DNA of 64,000 bases from Laburnicola sp. R22_1 (taxonomy: Eukaryota > Ascomycota > Dothideomycetes > Pleosporales > Didymosphaeriaceae). Below, in pieces: positions 1-10,108 of this stretch. The notes under the pieces were generated by a model. It searched no databases, had not been told where the DNA came from, and was given only the letters and a program-made list of their open reading frames with translations. A program made the translations under genes and the position numbers. The stretch is from positions 310,001 to 374,000 of the forward strand of contig JACONQ010000010.1 of assembly GCA_014281115.1 (NCBI GenBank). Reading direction: 5' to 3'. The first letter of the stretch is position 1. Each line of letters begins with the position of its first letter.

Positions 1-237
1 CTTGAGCAGGGTAGGGTTGGCCGGACGTCGGTGGGCGGCGGTGAGTCGGTGACGTCTGCGCAATGCGAGGTGGCTTGGGGCGGGCGGCGGTGCAAAAATA
101 ATGCGGCGTGCTGCCTCGCCAACAAGTCAAATCTCAACTTCTCAAGTCGTCTGTCTCTGTCGTCCCAGTCAGTGCCCCACGCTCGAACTCTCCCTCGCCC
201 TTGACATTTCCTCAATCTTCCCCTCGCATCCGCAGCC
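1..237. other. 5' flank of the J-domain gene
   Basis: No gene is seen here. The stretch runs GC-rich into a pyrimidine-rich leader just before the ATG at 238. Two ATGs at 101 and 108 open other frames that overlap the true start; if the transcript starts upstream of them they would act as overlapping upstream ORFs. That is inference only. Confidence 0.4.
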
Positions 238-1923
238 ATGGTGGTCGAGACAGCCTACTACGACGCCCTGCAGGTGCCGCCCACGGCCACGGAGCTCGAA
301 ATCAAAAAGGCCTACCGCAAGCTGGCCATCAAGCTGCACCCGGACAAGAACCCCGGCGACGAGTCGGCGCACGCAAAGTTCCAGGCCATCGGCGAGGCCT
401 ACCAGGTGCTCAGCGACGAGACGCTGCGCAAGCAGTACGACCAGTATGGCAAGGAGGGTGCCGTGCCGAGCAGCGGCTTCGAGGACCCGGCCGAGTTCTT
501 CACCATGATCTTTGGCGGCGACGCCTTTATGGACTGGATCGGCGAGATTAGCCTGATGAAGGACTTGACCAAGACGATGGAGATTAGCATGCGTGAGATG
601 GAGGAGCAGGAGGCCGCTGAGCAGGCGGCCGCGGCCGGTGATGGCGCCGCTGCATCATCGTCGGCCGACCCGACCCAGCTGCCATCCTCGAGTGCTGCTG
701 GTGCTGGTCCTGGGCCATCGACGGCCGATACGACGGCGCAACCGTCGAGCGCTGCCCAAGCCAAGGCCGCTGAGGCTGCTGCTGAGGCTGCTGCTGCCCC
801 TCCCTCTTACGATGCCCAGCCGCCGGCCTATGTCGAGACGCACGCGGAACCTGCCGCCGCTGCCTCTACCTCTACCGCTACCACTACCACGGCTACAGAT
901 CAACCTGCAGCCCCCGGCTCGGGCACCATCACTCCACGCCCCGGCCGCGGGCTCCCCATCCGGACCGCCATCATGGACCGGTCGGAAGAGGAGGCGCGCC
1001 TGGAAGCACAGGGGGTGACGGACGCGGAGAAGGAGCTGCGCGAGAAGCAGAAGAAAAAGGGCGGCCTGACCAAGGAGCAGCGCGAAGAACTCGCCGCATA
1101 CGAGCTCGAGCGCAAGCGCATCCGCGACGAGCGCGTCCAGACGCTCGCCAAGAAGCTGGTCGACCGCATCTCGGTGTGGACGGAGACGGACAAGGGCCCC
1201 GACGTGACGGCCGCGTTCAAGGCGAAGACGCAGCTCGAGATTGAGAACCTCAAGATGGAGTCGTTTGGGCTGGAGATTCTGCACGCCATCGGCGCCACGT
1301 ACATCTCCAAGGCGACGTCGTTCATCAAGTCGCAGAAGTTCCTCGGCATCTCGGGCTTCTTCTCGCGCGTCAAGGACAAGGGCACGCTGGTCAAGGAGAC
1401 GTGGAATACCATGTCTGCGGCGATTGACGCGCAGCTTACCATGGAGGAGATGGCTAAGATGGAGGAGAGGGGCGGCGAGGACTGGACGGACGAGAAGAAG
1501 GCCGAGTACGAGAAGAGGGTTACGGGGAAGATTCTTGCGGCCGCGTGGAGGGGGAGCAAGTTTGAGATTCAGAGCGTGCTGCGGGATGTGTGTGATCAGG
1601 TGCTTAATGATAAGAAGGTTCGGTTGGAGAAGAGGATTGAGAGGGCGCATGCGCTGGTTATCATTGGGGAGATGTTTCAGAAGGTATGTTTGACATTTCA
1701 CAAAAGGCGCTTTGGAAGACTACTACTGTGTTGGATTGGAGTTTGAGCTAACGTACGATAGGCTGAGCGCGACCCCGAGGAAGAAGGCGACTTTATGGCG
1801 TTTGAACAGCTTATGGCTGAGGCGGCGGCGAAGAAGGACAAGGAGAAGGAGAAGGATAAGGAGAAGAAGAGGCATAGGCATCATTCGCATCATGAGAAGG
1901 AGAAGGAGAAGGCGAGAGGTTGA
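238..1923 (+). CDS. CAJ1: DnaJ (Hsp40) co-chaperone with DnaJ-X domain, CAJ1-like
   Basis: Two exons, 238-1683 and 1762-1923, give 535 aa. The 78-nt intron has a GTATGT donor and ends in GATAG. The J domain is residues 3-70, with the HPD tripeptide near residues 33-35 that stimulates Hsp70 ATPase. There is no Gly/Phe-rich or zinc-finger region, so this is a class C J protein. Residues about 120-250 are Ala/Ser/Pro-rich low complexity. From about 290 the sequence fits the DnaJ-X domain of yeast Caj1/Djp1-type proteins, linked in yeast to Hsp70 recruitment, peroxisomal import and membranes. The C-terminus spliced from exon 2 is a Lys/Glu/His tail, so localisation could be cytosolic or nuclear. 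CAJ1 rather than DJP1 is a judgement from architecture. Confidence 0.88.
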
Positions 1924-2397
1924 GGTTACGTCTCGTCTCGTCTCGTCTCGTGGTGTCTTCCCCGCCCGTCTGGCCTTTTTTTTTCATGAGAGCGTTTGCA
2001 TGGATGGATGATGTTTTCCCTTGTTCTTCTTTCTTTCGACTTTTTCGTCCTGTTCATGATACGGTACGGTTCGTCACGATATCCATAGATTCTTTTCTTC
2101 TGGGCTAGAGTGCGGGCATGGGGTGGGGTGGGGTAATGTGGTTGGGCGAGGGAGCTGGAGGGGGGGAGGCAGGCGTGTTAGCAGGGGAGGTGGACTGGAT
2201 AGGAGATGAAGTTGGACTGGAAATGTAGTCTGGGATTTGGGTTTGGGTTTGTCTAGCTAGCTAGCTAGCTTCTGAGTGGGCGTTTATGATGGGTTGGTTG
2301 GACTTGGTTGGACTCGCATGTGTACACAGCTGTGATCGTAATGAGTATAGTGGAGTTGGATTCCTTTACTAAGTGTGTACCTGACTACCTACCTGAG

Positions 2398-2400
<3 letters not shown>

Positions 2401-2452
<52 letters not shown>

Positions 2453-2502
2453 TCTCTCTCTCCCTCTCTCTCTCTCCCTCTCTCTCTCTCCCTCTCTCTC
2501 TC
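2401..2502. repeat. (CT)n microsatellite
   Basis: About 100 nt of nearly pure CT, with occasional CCC interruptions in its second half. It lies in the spacer downstream of the J-domain gene. Length is likely polymorphic among strains. Confidence 0.97.
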
Positions 2503-2691
2503 GCTTTCTTCCCCTATTGATCGTGTACAACGTCCTATACTGTAGCCTAAGCTAGGCTAGGCCAGGGCTAAAACTCACCTGTACAAGCTACGCGCTATAC
2601 GCTATAAGTAATGCGTGGCAAAGTAGATAGTTGAGGCGAGTGGTGTGTTGTTTTATACTTTTGTTTTATCCTTCTTTCCTTGCTTTTTAGG

Positions 2692-2760
2692 TGGGGAGTT
2701 AGGGGGGAGTTAGGGGGGAGTTAGGGGGGAGTTAGGAGGGGAGTTAGTAGGAAGGGAGTT
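2692..2760 (+). repeat. GGGGGAGTTA tandem repeat
   Basis: About five tandem units of a 10-11 nt G-rich motif (GGGGGAGTTA) with small variations in the last units. Non-coding. Confidence 0.9.
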
Positions 2761-3134
2761 GTATAGGTACAAATGTAAGTAAGTAAAAAAGAAATGAGGG
2801 TAAAGTAAAAGAAGCAAGGGAGGGAGAAAGGGAGGTATACAGCAAGTGAGTAGTAGGAAGAAAAGAGAAGAAAAATAAGGGGGTGTATATTAGTTAGTAG
2901 GATAGCCTATGTGTTATATAGTTATAAAATAGTTATAAATAGGGTGGAGTAAGTAGACGATGTGGTAGGCGAAGTAAGAAACGTAGAATAAGTACGTACG
3001 TAAGAGGCTCATTAGTATTATCCATGTCGCTCAAGCACTTCACTCAACCACCTCACTTAATCACTAGGTAAGTAAGCCTTATAAACATGCGTATGCACAC
3101 CAATCTTTCCTTCTTTGTGCTCATTCCACTTCTT

Positions 3135-3226
3135 TCATTCATTATTCATTCATTATTCATTCATTATTCATTCATTATTCATTCATTATTCATTCATTAT
3201 TCATTCATTATTCATTATTCATTCAT
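3135..3226 (+). repeat. TTCATTCATTA minisatellite
   Basis: Tandem 11-nt units built from ATTC and ATT, about eight copies, in the spacer downstream of the methyltransferase-like gene. Confidence 0.93.
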
Positions 3227-3803
3227 TTTACCATAAAAACATTCCATCCTACTATCCCACTATCCAACACAACTCATCCCAAACCACAGACAGGGTATTG
3301 CATCCACCACACCAAACCACGCCAATCCACTAGTCCAGTCCACTTCATTACCAGCATGACGACCCAACCCAACCCGGGTCCTCCCTCCCAACGAACAAAA
3401 AAACATAGAATATTACACTCACTATACCCCAGCCTGGCTTGCGCCACCCATTTCTTTCTTCGTACTACAATACCGTACGGTATAGTGTAGATGTTTGTTT
3501 CGTATGTATGTGTAACGTCGTTTCCATCGCGTTTTGATGCCGTGGTATCGCTATGCAGAGAACGACGTCGGGTATGCAAGAACCAAAAAGAAAAGAAAGC
3601 AAGAGAGAGGGTATAAGAAAAAGCAAAGCAAAGCCCAAAAGGAAGAGCGCTTGAACGCAGCAAAACAAATCCAAACCAACACCCAAAAAAAAGGAAAGAT
3701 TACAATAACGTGAGGCCGTCAACCAGGACCTCTAGAGACAAGAGAAGAGCACAGCTCCCAATAGAAAAGAAGAAGAAAGAACACGTATCGAGTGAGGGAT
3801 TGA

Positions 3804-6800
3804 TTAAACGCTCACAGTCCGCCGCACCCCAACCTCAGGCTTCTGCGCATACCCAATCAACAGCCTAAAACTCGTTCCGCGCTTCTCGCATTCGTTGATG
3901 AGGCTTTCGTCGCGCCAGATGCTGCTCTGAAGGAGGCTGCCCAACGCAGTAGCCACGTCCGACTCGCCCGCCTCGGGAAGCACGAGCGATTCGTAGCAGC
4001 GCGAGTACCACCAGCGGCCGACGCGGGCCACCATGTCGGTGATTGTGTTGTCAGTGGATTCGGACGAGGCGCGCGTGTTGAGGAGATCGGAGAACGAGAC
4101 CTCGGGTTTAGGCTGTTTGATGGTCTTGGTCGAGGTGCTGGGTGTCCTGTTGATGGAGGTGGCCGAGCTTCCTTTTCTCTTCTTGTCGGCGGGCAGGTCG
4201 GTGTCGTCGGGGCTGGGGAGACGGCCTGCAACGGGCACGCCTACGAAGCACCGGTTGCACTCGGTAAATCCCTTTCTTCCTACGAGCCCCATGATCTCGT
4301 CGCTAATGTTGCGAAGAGATATGTTCTCATCCACGACTTGCATCTTGACTTTCAGACCGCGGATAGCGCGGCGTGCGCGGTTACCCATGTTGACGAGGTC
4401 GAGGTCAAGAACGCTGAGCTCGAGATAGCCACCGGGCCTCAGAACTCGCTTGCATTCGGAAATGACAGAGCGGTGGACAACAGTCGGAAGAGCGGAGGGA
4501 AACCGAAGGACGACACAGGCAAAAAAGCCCTTTGGAAACGGAAATGGGTCAGCCAGAGAAGGGTGAGTGAAGTGGCGATGGTTGTTGAGTGTCGACCACG
4601 GCTCAGGCGCGTCGCTGTTTGGGGCTGTCGATGCTGATTGTTCAGGTCCGAGGTTGTAGAAGGTCGCCTCGGGATACGTGAGGGCGCAATAGTACGACCA
4701 GTCCTTACCAAGTCCGTCAATGACGAGGACACGATCATGTGCCGGGTCTTTCAGCTCAAAATGCGCGGGGCTGAATATGACACGGCCGAACGAGAGCCAT
4801 TTGCTGGTCATCAAAGCACCGAAGCGAAGGTTCGCCATCGAGGATACGCCATTGGCCTGGTTCTCCGCCATCTCCATCAGTCGAGTGTCTCTATACTTGT
4901 TCGTGCTAGCGCTGTTACGGTCCTTGTCGGAGCTAGAAGCAAGGGTAGCTTTAGATTGACGTGCGCTCAAAGTCAAGGATGCTGGTAGACTAGAGCGATT
5001 CGAGCTGGGCTGAATTCGCATTCCGGATCCAACAGACATGTGAGCCGTTGAGGGGAAGCTGAGACGTCCGGTGATTGGATCAACGACACTGACATTCCTC
5101 TCTCCATACTCCTGGAGAAATTCGGACAGAGATACGGAGGAAGTAGGCGACTGGGAGTGGAGGACAGCAAGCAATCGAGACCGACGCAGATGCAATGAAG
5201 GATTCGAAACGCCTGTAGCAGAAGCCGCGGAATATGAAGATGCTCTAGAATGCTTAGGTCTAAGCGGCAGCGGTTCGAGAGAGGGCCGTTTCTGTGCAGC
5301 TTTATCATCGGCAATAAGTTGCAACTCGGCAGGTGTGAGAACCTCATCGATCAAGTCGTTGTATTCGTTCCAGACCTCATCTTCGGACTGCGGAGCTCCA
5401 CGGCTAGGGACAATCGCAGTGCCGGCGACCGCAGGGAAACTCCAGGTCCCTGAGCTGCTGGAGTATGACACTTCAGAATCTTTGCGGGGAGGGAACTTGA
5501 AGAACTCGCTTCGAGGGTTGTTCTCATCTGCACTCGGGCTCATTGAAGCAATGGCCGTGCCATGAGTCAGCGCGTTGAGTCCATGGAGAATGGGGTATGG
5601 CTCGGCGGGTCCAACAGTAGCTGTCGAAGGGCCGATAGAGTCGAAAGATGTCCGCGGGGGCGCACTCGGTTTGGGCTGATTTGCTGCGAACGGACGAGAA
5701 AACGACCGGGAGGGAGGACGGTGCGCTTGATTACGGCTAGAGATAACTTGGGGTATACGGCCAACCTGTGCTAAGCGGCTCGGTCTCTGGGATGGGTTTT
5801 GAGGAGGTGGTCCTAGAAGAGGGAGTGTTTCGGGCGGGTGTAGAAGAGGCGCAGGCCCCCGAGGGCTGACGGGCGAAGAGCAAGGAGAGAGATCAGTGAC
5901 CGGGGTAAGCTCAGCCAGCGAGGATGGTGCAGGGGGTTGATCTGACACAGCCGTATCGAGGGCAAGCTTTGGCTGTCGCTCAGGCGTGGGTCGCAAGAAG
6001 ACTTTTGGTGAAGCGGGTCGAGCTGTGGATGAAAAGTCAGAAGCCATAATGGGCTTCGGTGGCAGCAGTATCGATTGCAGGCGCTCCTGTTTCCCAGGCT
6101 GGGGATCGGCGACGACATTTTCCGCTTTCTCTTCTGGTGACACCACTTCGTCAGGTGTGCTATCTGCCTCTTGCATGATCATCTCAATGTCTCCAGCATC
6201 GAGCCCAGATTGGGCGTCCATTAGTGCGTAATGGGCGACAGAGCGCGAACCTGGCACCCGAGCGGGAGAAGCGGTCGGTGCCTCCACAGCAGGGGTGGGT
6301 ACACGAGGAGTACCCTGAGCACGCTGAAAGAAGTTCCACTTTCGGCTTTTTGTAGGTTCCTGTTCGCTCTTGTCCTTCTTCGACGATTTTAGCCAGGTGC
6401 TCTCTGATTTAACACCGTTGATTGAATCCTTCCGCACCTTGGTCACGCTCTTCTTTGTGGATGGCATCGCATCCACTAATTTGGAGGTCCGGGATGCGCG
6501 CCTAGACGCGAGAGAGGGGATGAATGATCTCTTTGTATCTTCCTCGCTGTCTGATGGGCGACGGAGGCCGATCGGCATCTTCTTCGAGGGAGACATGCCC
6601 CGGACGGGATCAGACATTGCCGAAGGGAGCAACGCGGGACGGTTGCTAGTGGGATCATTTCGCGATCGCTGGTTAGCAGTCTTCTCCAATCCAGCCGCGG
6701 GTGGTGTAGACACGTCAAGGCTGCTCGTGCTTTGTAGCGGCTCGGGACTCCTAGTAAGCTCGGTGCTGCTGCCGGTCCCGCGGATAATTACTGGTGTGAG

Positions 6801-8621
6801 TCGCTCCAGAAGGAAGTCGTCCATTTCGGTACTTGTTGTGCTCGTCATGCTACTTTTGCGAGTTGATGGAGTCTGATCCAAGCTATCGGTTGTTGTCGCT
6901 GCACTGGCTGATCGTCCAACGCTGGAGCCACTGGTAGGGTTTCCATTTCGCCCCCTAACTGCATACCGACCATACCCTTCATGGCCTGTGCCAGCAACCG
7001 GCCCCCTACGACGAAGTTTGTTATCCGGCTTTGCGGCAGGAGCGACGGGCTCAGTTTTGCGTCTCGAGAAGAACCCAAAGCGCGATGTTTTGGTTGGGCC
7101 GGGAGTAGGAGCAGATGTAGGCAATGTTTGGGATCGTTGCTTCTCTGATTCAACATGTAGATCAGGAGTAGGGTCACGAGTAGGGACACGTGAGGGTTGG
7201 GCGAAACTTGACGCAATGGTCGGACTGGGAGATGGGTTGCGAGAGGATGCTTTGGACGGTATGCCGAATCTGGTTCTGCTATTCAAAGCAACACTGGCTC
7301 CCGAGCCGGTAGACGTTGTTCGTTTATGTGGTGAAGGAAAGCTCGTCATGTTGCTTTGAATGACAGGCGACGGTCCCTGGAACCCGCTTATTTCAGGAGT
7401 ACCATCCCGGCTAGGCCGTGTAGGTCTCCGTTGAGCCATCGTTGACGAGGGGTGATCCGCCAAGTGGGCCAATTCAGGAGGCGCCTGGACTTTTGGCTTT
7501 TCGTCCGTGGATTGGGACGGACGCCGGGGTCCATTCTCCGATGCATCCAACTGCCGATGGGACGTTGCAAGACGCAGTTGTGTCGCCTTTGGCGGTGGGC
7601 TGGGAGGCGGAGCAGGCAGATGTTCACCATTCCGCGACTTCCCAGCCTCCGCCACCACTGTAGAAGCAGCAGAGGAAGAGGCCGCGGATTCCCGAACTGA
7701 TGGAAGTGCACGCTCTTCCGGGGTTCTGTATCTCGCAACAGGAGGCCTAGCCTGCAGAGGACTTACTTGGCGTGTGCGCAAAGTAGTCTTGGGCGCTATA
7801 ACAATTCCCGGAGAATGAGAAAACGAAGACATGGAGGTTGGAGTTGATGAGACACTGAACGGGCCTGGAGACTCAGAATATCGTGTAGACGGGGTGGTAG
7901 AGAGCGCATACTGCGGTGCTGGAGGTGGCAACATATCCGTTGGCCCAACTTCGAAATCGTAGGGCGAGTAGTTCAAAGGTTCAAGCTCTGCATCAGAGCG
8001 AGCAAGAATCGTAGAAGCCGGCGGTAACGATATGCCCAGTACCGTCTCAGAAAAAGGATCCTTGTAGCCACCGGGGATGCCCGTGGCCATGAGCCTCTCT
8101 TCTTGTGAAGACATTGAGCCGTCTCTTGTCTGTAGCTCCTGTTTCCCACCTGCAACCCCAACGTTCGACTGTTTGCGCCTCAGTAGATGCGATCGTGGAC
8201 TATCGACGGTCGATGCGGAGGACCCTGACACGAGTGATGGCGTGCGCGGGTTTGGGGGAACCTCGAGCTTTGGCAGGCGAGAAGAAGAAGTCTGTAAAGC
8301 AGACTTGGAGGCTATTAGACGTGGCCTAGATTGGGTTATAGGTATGGTAGGAGTAGTGCTTCCTTGGCGTGACCCAGGAGCTACTGGCACCTTTGGCGTA
8401 GGTACTCTTTGTTGGGAAATGCCTCTGTTGAGAGGTGCCTGCTCATCTCTTGAGGGTCTCCTCTTCTGCAGCTTGGAAGGGCCTGGGGCGGGTATCGGAG
8501 AGATGGTCGTGGTTGGCGTGACGGACCGTTGTGGTAGGCGAGTTGTGGGTGTGCGATGGGAGTACGGCGTTTGATCCTCGGTCCTCCTTGGAGGGTTGTA
8601 ATGTGATTTATAGGAAGCCAT
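3804..8621 (-). CDS. Large Ser/Pro-rich protein with C-terminal class I methyltransferase-like domain
   Basis: One uninterrupted 1605-aa frame. The ATG at 8621 is the first in frame; the codon three residues upstream is TTG. Residues 1 to about 1230 are Ser/Pro/Thr/Arg-rich, predicted disordered and full of SP/TP sites. From about 1245 there is a Rossmann-type domain. A motif I-like stretch (VLVIDGLGKDW) lacks the usual GxGxG glycines, and LRPGGYLEL matches the post-motif III signature of SAM methyltransferases, followed by the usual C-terminal strands. Many filamentous ascomycetes have long proteins of this build with unknown substrate. Because motif I is degenerate, catalysis is uncertain and it may be a pseudo-methyltransferase scaffold. 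The gene converges on the J-domain gene. Confidence 0.82.
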   Translation of the reverse strand: MASYKSHYNPPRRTEDQTPYSHRTPTTRLPQRSVTPTTTISPIPAPGPSKLQKRRPSRDEQAPLNRGISQQRVPTPKVPVAPGSRQGSTTPTIPITQSRPRLIASKSALQTSSSRLPKLEVPPNPRTPSLVSGSSASTVDSPRSHLLRRKQSNVGVAGGKQELQTRDGSMSSQEERLMATGIPGGYKDPFSETVLGISLPPASTILARSDAELEPLNYSPYDFEVGPTDMLPPPAPQYALSTTPSTRYSESPGPFSVSSTPTSMSSFSHSPGIVIAPKTTLRTRQVSPLQARPPVARYRTPEERALPSVRESAASSSAASTVVAEAGKSRNGEHLPAPPPSPPPKATQLRLATSHRQLDASENGPRRPSQSTDEKPKVQAPPELAHLADHPSSTMAQRRPTRPSRDGTPEISGFQGPSPVIQSNMTSFPSPHKRTTSTGSGASVALNSRTRFGIPSKASSRNPSPSPTIASSFAQPSRVPTRDPTPDLHVESEKQRSQTLPTSAPTPGPTKTSRFGFFSRRKTEPVAPAAKPDNKLRRRGPVAGTGHEGYGRYAVRGRNGNPTSGSSVGRSASAATTTDSLDQTPSTRKSSMTSTTSTEMDDFLLERLTPVIIRGTGSSTELTRSPEPLQSTSSLDVSTPPAAGLEKTANQRSRNDPTSNRPALLPSAMSDPVRGMSPSKKMPIGLRRPSDSEEDTKRSFIPSLASRRASRTSKLVDAMPSTKKSVTKVRKDSINGVKSESTWLKSSKKDKSEQEPTKSRKWNFFQRAQGTPRVPTPAVEAPTASPARVPGSRSVAHYALMDAQSGLDAGDIEMIMQEADSTPDEVVSPEEKAENVVADPQPGKQERLQSILLPPKPIMASDFSSTARPASPKVFLRPTPERQPKLALDTAVSDQPPAPSSLAELTPVTDLSPCSSPVSPRGPAPLLHPPETLPLLGPPPQNPSQRPSRLAQVGRIPQVISSRNQAHRPPSRSFSRPFAANQPKPSAPPRTSFDSIGPSTATVGPAEPYPILHGLNALTHGTAIASMSPSADENNPRSEFFKFPPRKDSEVSYSSSSGTWSFPAVAGTAIVPSRGAPQSEDEVWNEYNDLIDEVLTPAELQLIADDKAAQKRPSLEPLPLRPKHSRASSYSAASATGVSNPSLHLRRSRLLAVLHSQSPTSSVSLSEFLQEYGERNVSVVDPITGRLSFPSTAHMSVGSGMRIQPSSNRSSLPASLTLSARQSKATLASSSDKDRNSASTNKYRDTRLMEMAENQANGVSSMANLRFGALMTSKWLSFGRVIFSPAHFELKDPAHDRVLVIDGLGKDWSYYCALTYPEATFYNLGPEQSASTAPNSDAPEPWSTLNNHRHFTHPSLADPFPFPKGFFACVVLRFPSALPTVVHRSVISECKRVLRPGGYLELSVLDLDLVNMGNRARRAIRGLKVKMQVVDENISLRNISDEIMGLVGRKGFTECNRCFVGVPVAGRLPSPDDTDLPADKKRKGSSATSINRTPSTSTKTIKQPKPEVSFSDLLNTRASSESTDNTITDMVARVGRWWYSRCYESLVLPEAGESDVATALGSLLQSSIWRDESLINECEKRGTSFRLLIGYAQKPEVGVRRTVSV

Positions 8622-9607
8622 GTTAGGCAATTCGGTGCGACCCGGCTAGACGGTAGACCGGACCCTGTGCAACAGAAGTGTGTGTATGCCGAGCAACTCA
8701 TGAAGACATAGGTAGGGTCGACGAGAATGGTGGCCTTCGGGTGACACAAGGTAGAATGCTTCGGCTGTTGGTTTGTTCAGCAACGCTCAGCTCGGGTCGC
8801 TTCGGTGTAGTATCTGGTATATTGTGTACTGTGTAGCGTGCGGGAGGTCCAAGTAGTCGGAAGCCCGGCGGTGGCAAGTTCGTAGCTCAGGTACATCGGG
8901 CGGGAATCTTGCCATATAAGATGGCCAACCGGTTACTACGCAATTCCCCCAAGTCTCTAGCAGTAATTCGGTGAGGGCCGATGCTCTTTTCGTGTACTAC
9001 GCCACCTACGGAGGTTCCGAGGCGTTCGGTTAGTCCGGTCCCGGGTTAGGATGTGGCGATGCTTGCATGCAGCAACAACAAGCGTCGTGGTGGAGCGGTG
9101 AACAAGGCGGGCAGAAGTAGGCAGGCGTTGGGCCAGCGGTAGATAATAATATAATCCCACAGAGGGAGCTCGCGCGTCCGTGTAGCTTTCAGGGCCCTTC
9201 TCGTCCGTAGTGAGTCGCCGCTGTGGGGAATGTCCGCGAGATTCCGTTCTAAGCGACAGATAGAACCTGGAGCTTCAAGGAAGGCCTGGCTCGTAGACAG
9301 AAGACACAAGCTGAAAAGATGAACCGTTGGACGAGCGTAGCCGGGCTTGCTGACTCTACCGTCTGACCCTTTACAAGTGGGGTATAGGTTCGATATATGC
9401 CGTGCGGCCCAACACGCCCACCCTCAAGGCGAGACGCGTGGGCTGCCCGACCGGACCATTGCCGTCTAGCAGCAGCGCTTGCGCTTATTAGAGTGACGGG
9501 CAGACGGTCTGAGGGACGGAATCGACCAGTGAAGCGCCAGGAGGGTGGTGGAGGGAGCCGATTCGTAAGACATCCCTGCATAGGCACACAGGCGGGTTTT
9601 GTAGAGG

Positions 9608-10108
9608 GCGTCGCCTAAAGCTTACCTTTACCTGCGGACTTACAGTACTAGTACCTATGGTTAACAATTAGTTAATATACCTTTATAACTATAGTTTTGT
9701 TTTAAATAATTACTTCTTTTAGCTTACTTACTATTTTAAATTTTAAAATAGGCAATAAAGCTTTTATGATTAATAATTACTATATATATTTTTAGTAAAT
9801 TTTAACTACTTTAACTAACTTTTTAAAAATAAAATTTATATGTTATTAAATTAACTACCTAGTGGTAGAATAATAAAGGCTTTTATCTTAAATAATATAA
9901 TAAAAAAGTAGAGCCCTTTACTTAGTAATTAAAAAGAATATAAATAAGGTAATTATAAAAAAAGCTATTAATAAAAGTATAGAAAAGTTTAGTTAAAAAG
10001 CTCATATAAAATACTTACTTTAAAGCCTATTCTACTACTAAGCTTAAAATTAACGAAAATATACTACTAAGGGCTCTAAACTCTATTACTCTAGTGACTA
10101 GGCGACGC
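9608..10108. mobile_element. AT-rich RIP-degraded element with inverted ends
   Basis: About 500 nt of extremely AT-rich DNA sits abruptly inside normal-GC sequence. Its edges carry a perfect 10-nt inverted repeat, GCGTCGCCTA at 9608-9617 and TAGGCGACGC at 10099-10108. The interior has almost no CpA or TpG, as expected after heavy RIP. No coding capacity is left. Part of it (9846-9936) matches the short element at 40571-40668. It could be a decayed MITE or DNA-transposon remnant; I found no clear target duplication. Confidence 0.6.
9846..9936 (+). repeat. RIP-mutated copy of the 40.6-kb short element
   Basis: Aligns along its length with 40579-40668. Most differences are C-to-T or G-to-A in this copy (for example GGACAACAAAGG there against GAATAATAAAGG here). 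It shows that the AT-rich block arose by RIP rather than by a naturally AT-rich origin. Confidence 0.8.

Larger units (their letters stand above)
1924..3803. other. Intergenic spacer between convergent genes, rich in simple repeats
   Basis: This 1.9-kb spacer lies between the convergent J-domain and methyltransferase-like genes. I see no gene. It holds a CT microsatellite (2401-2502), a run of GGGGAGTTA-type units (about 2692-2760), a purine-rich stretch (2780-2900) and ATTC/ATT units (3135-3226). Both genes must terminate in it. Confidence 0.7.

Noticed and set aside
655..1701. 348-codon minus-strand frame inside the J-domain gene
   Set aside because: Antisense shadow of a GC-rich coding exon.
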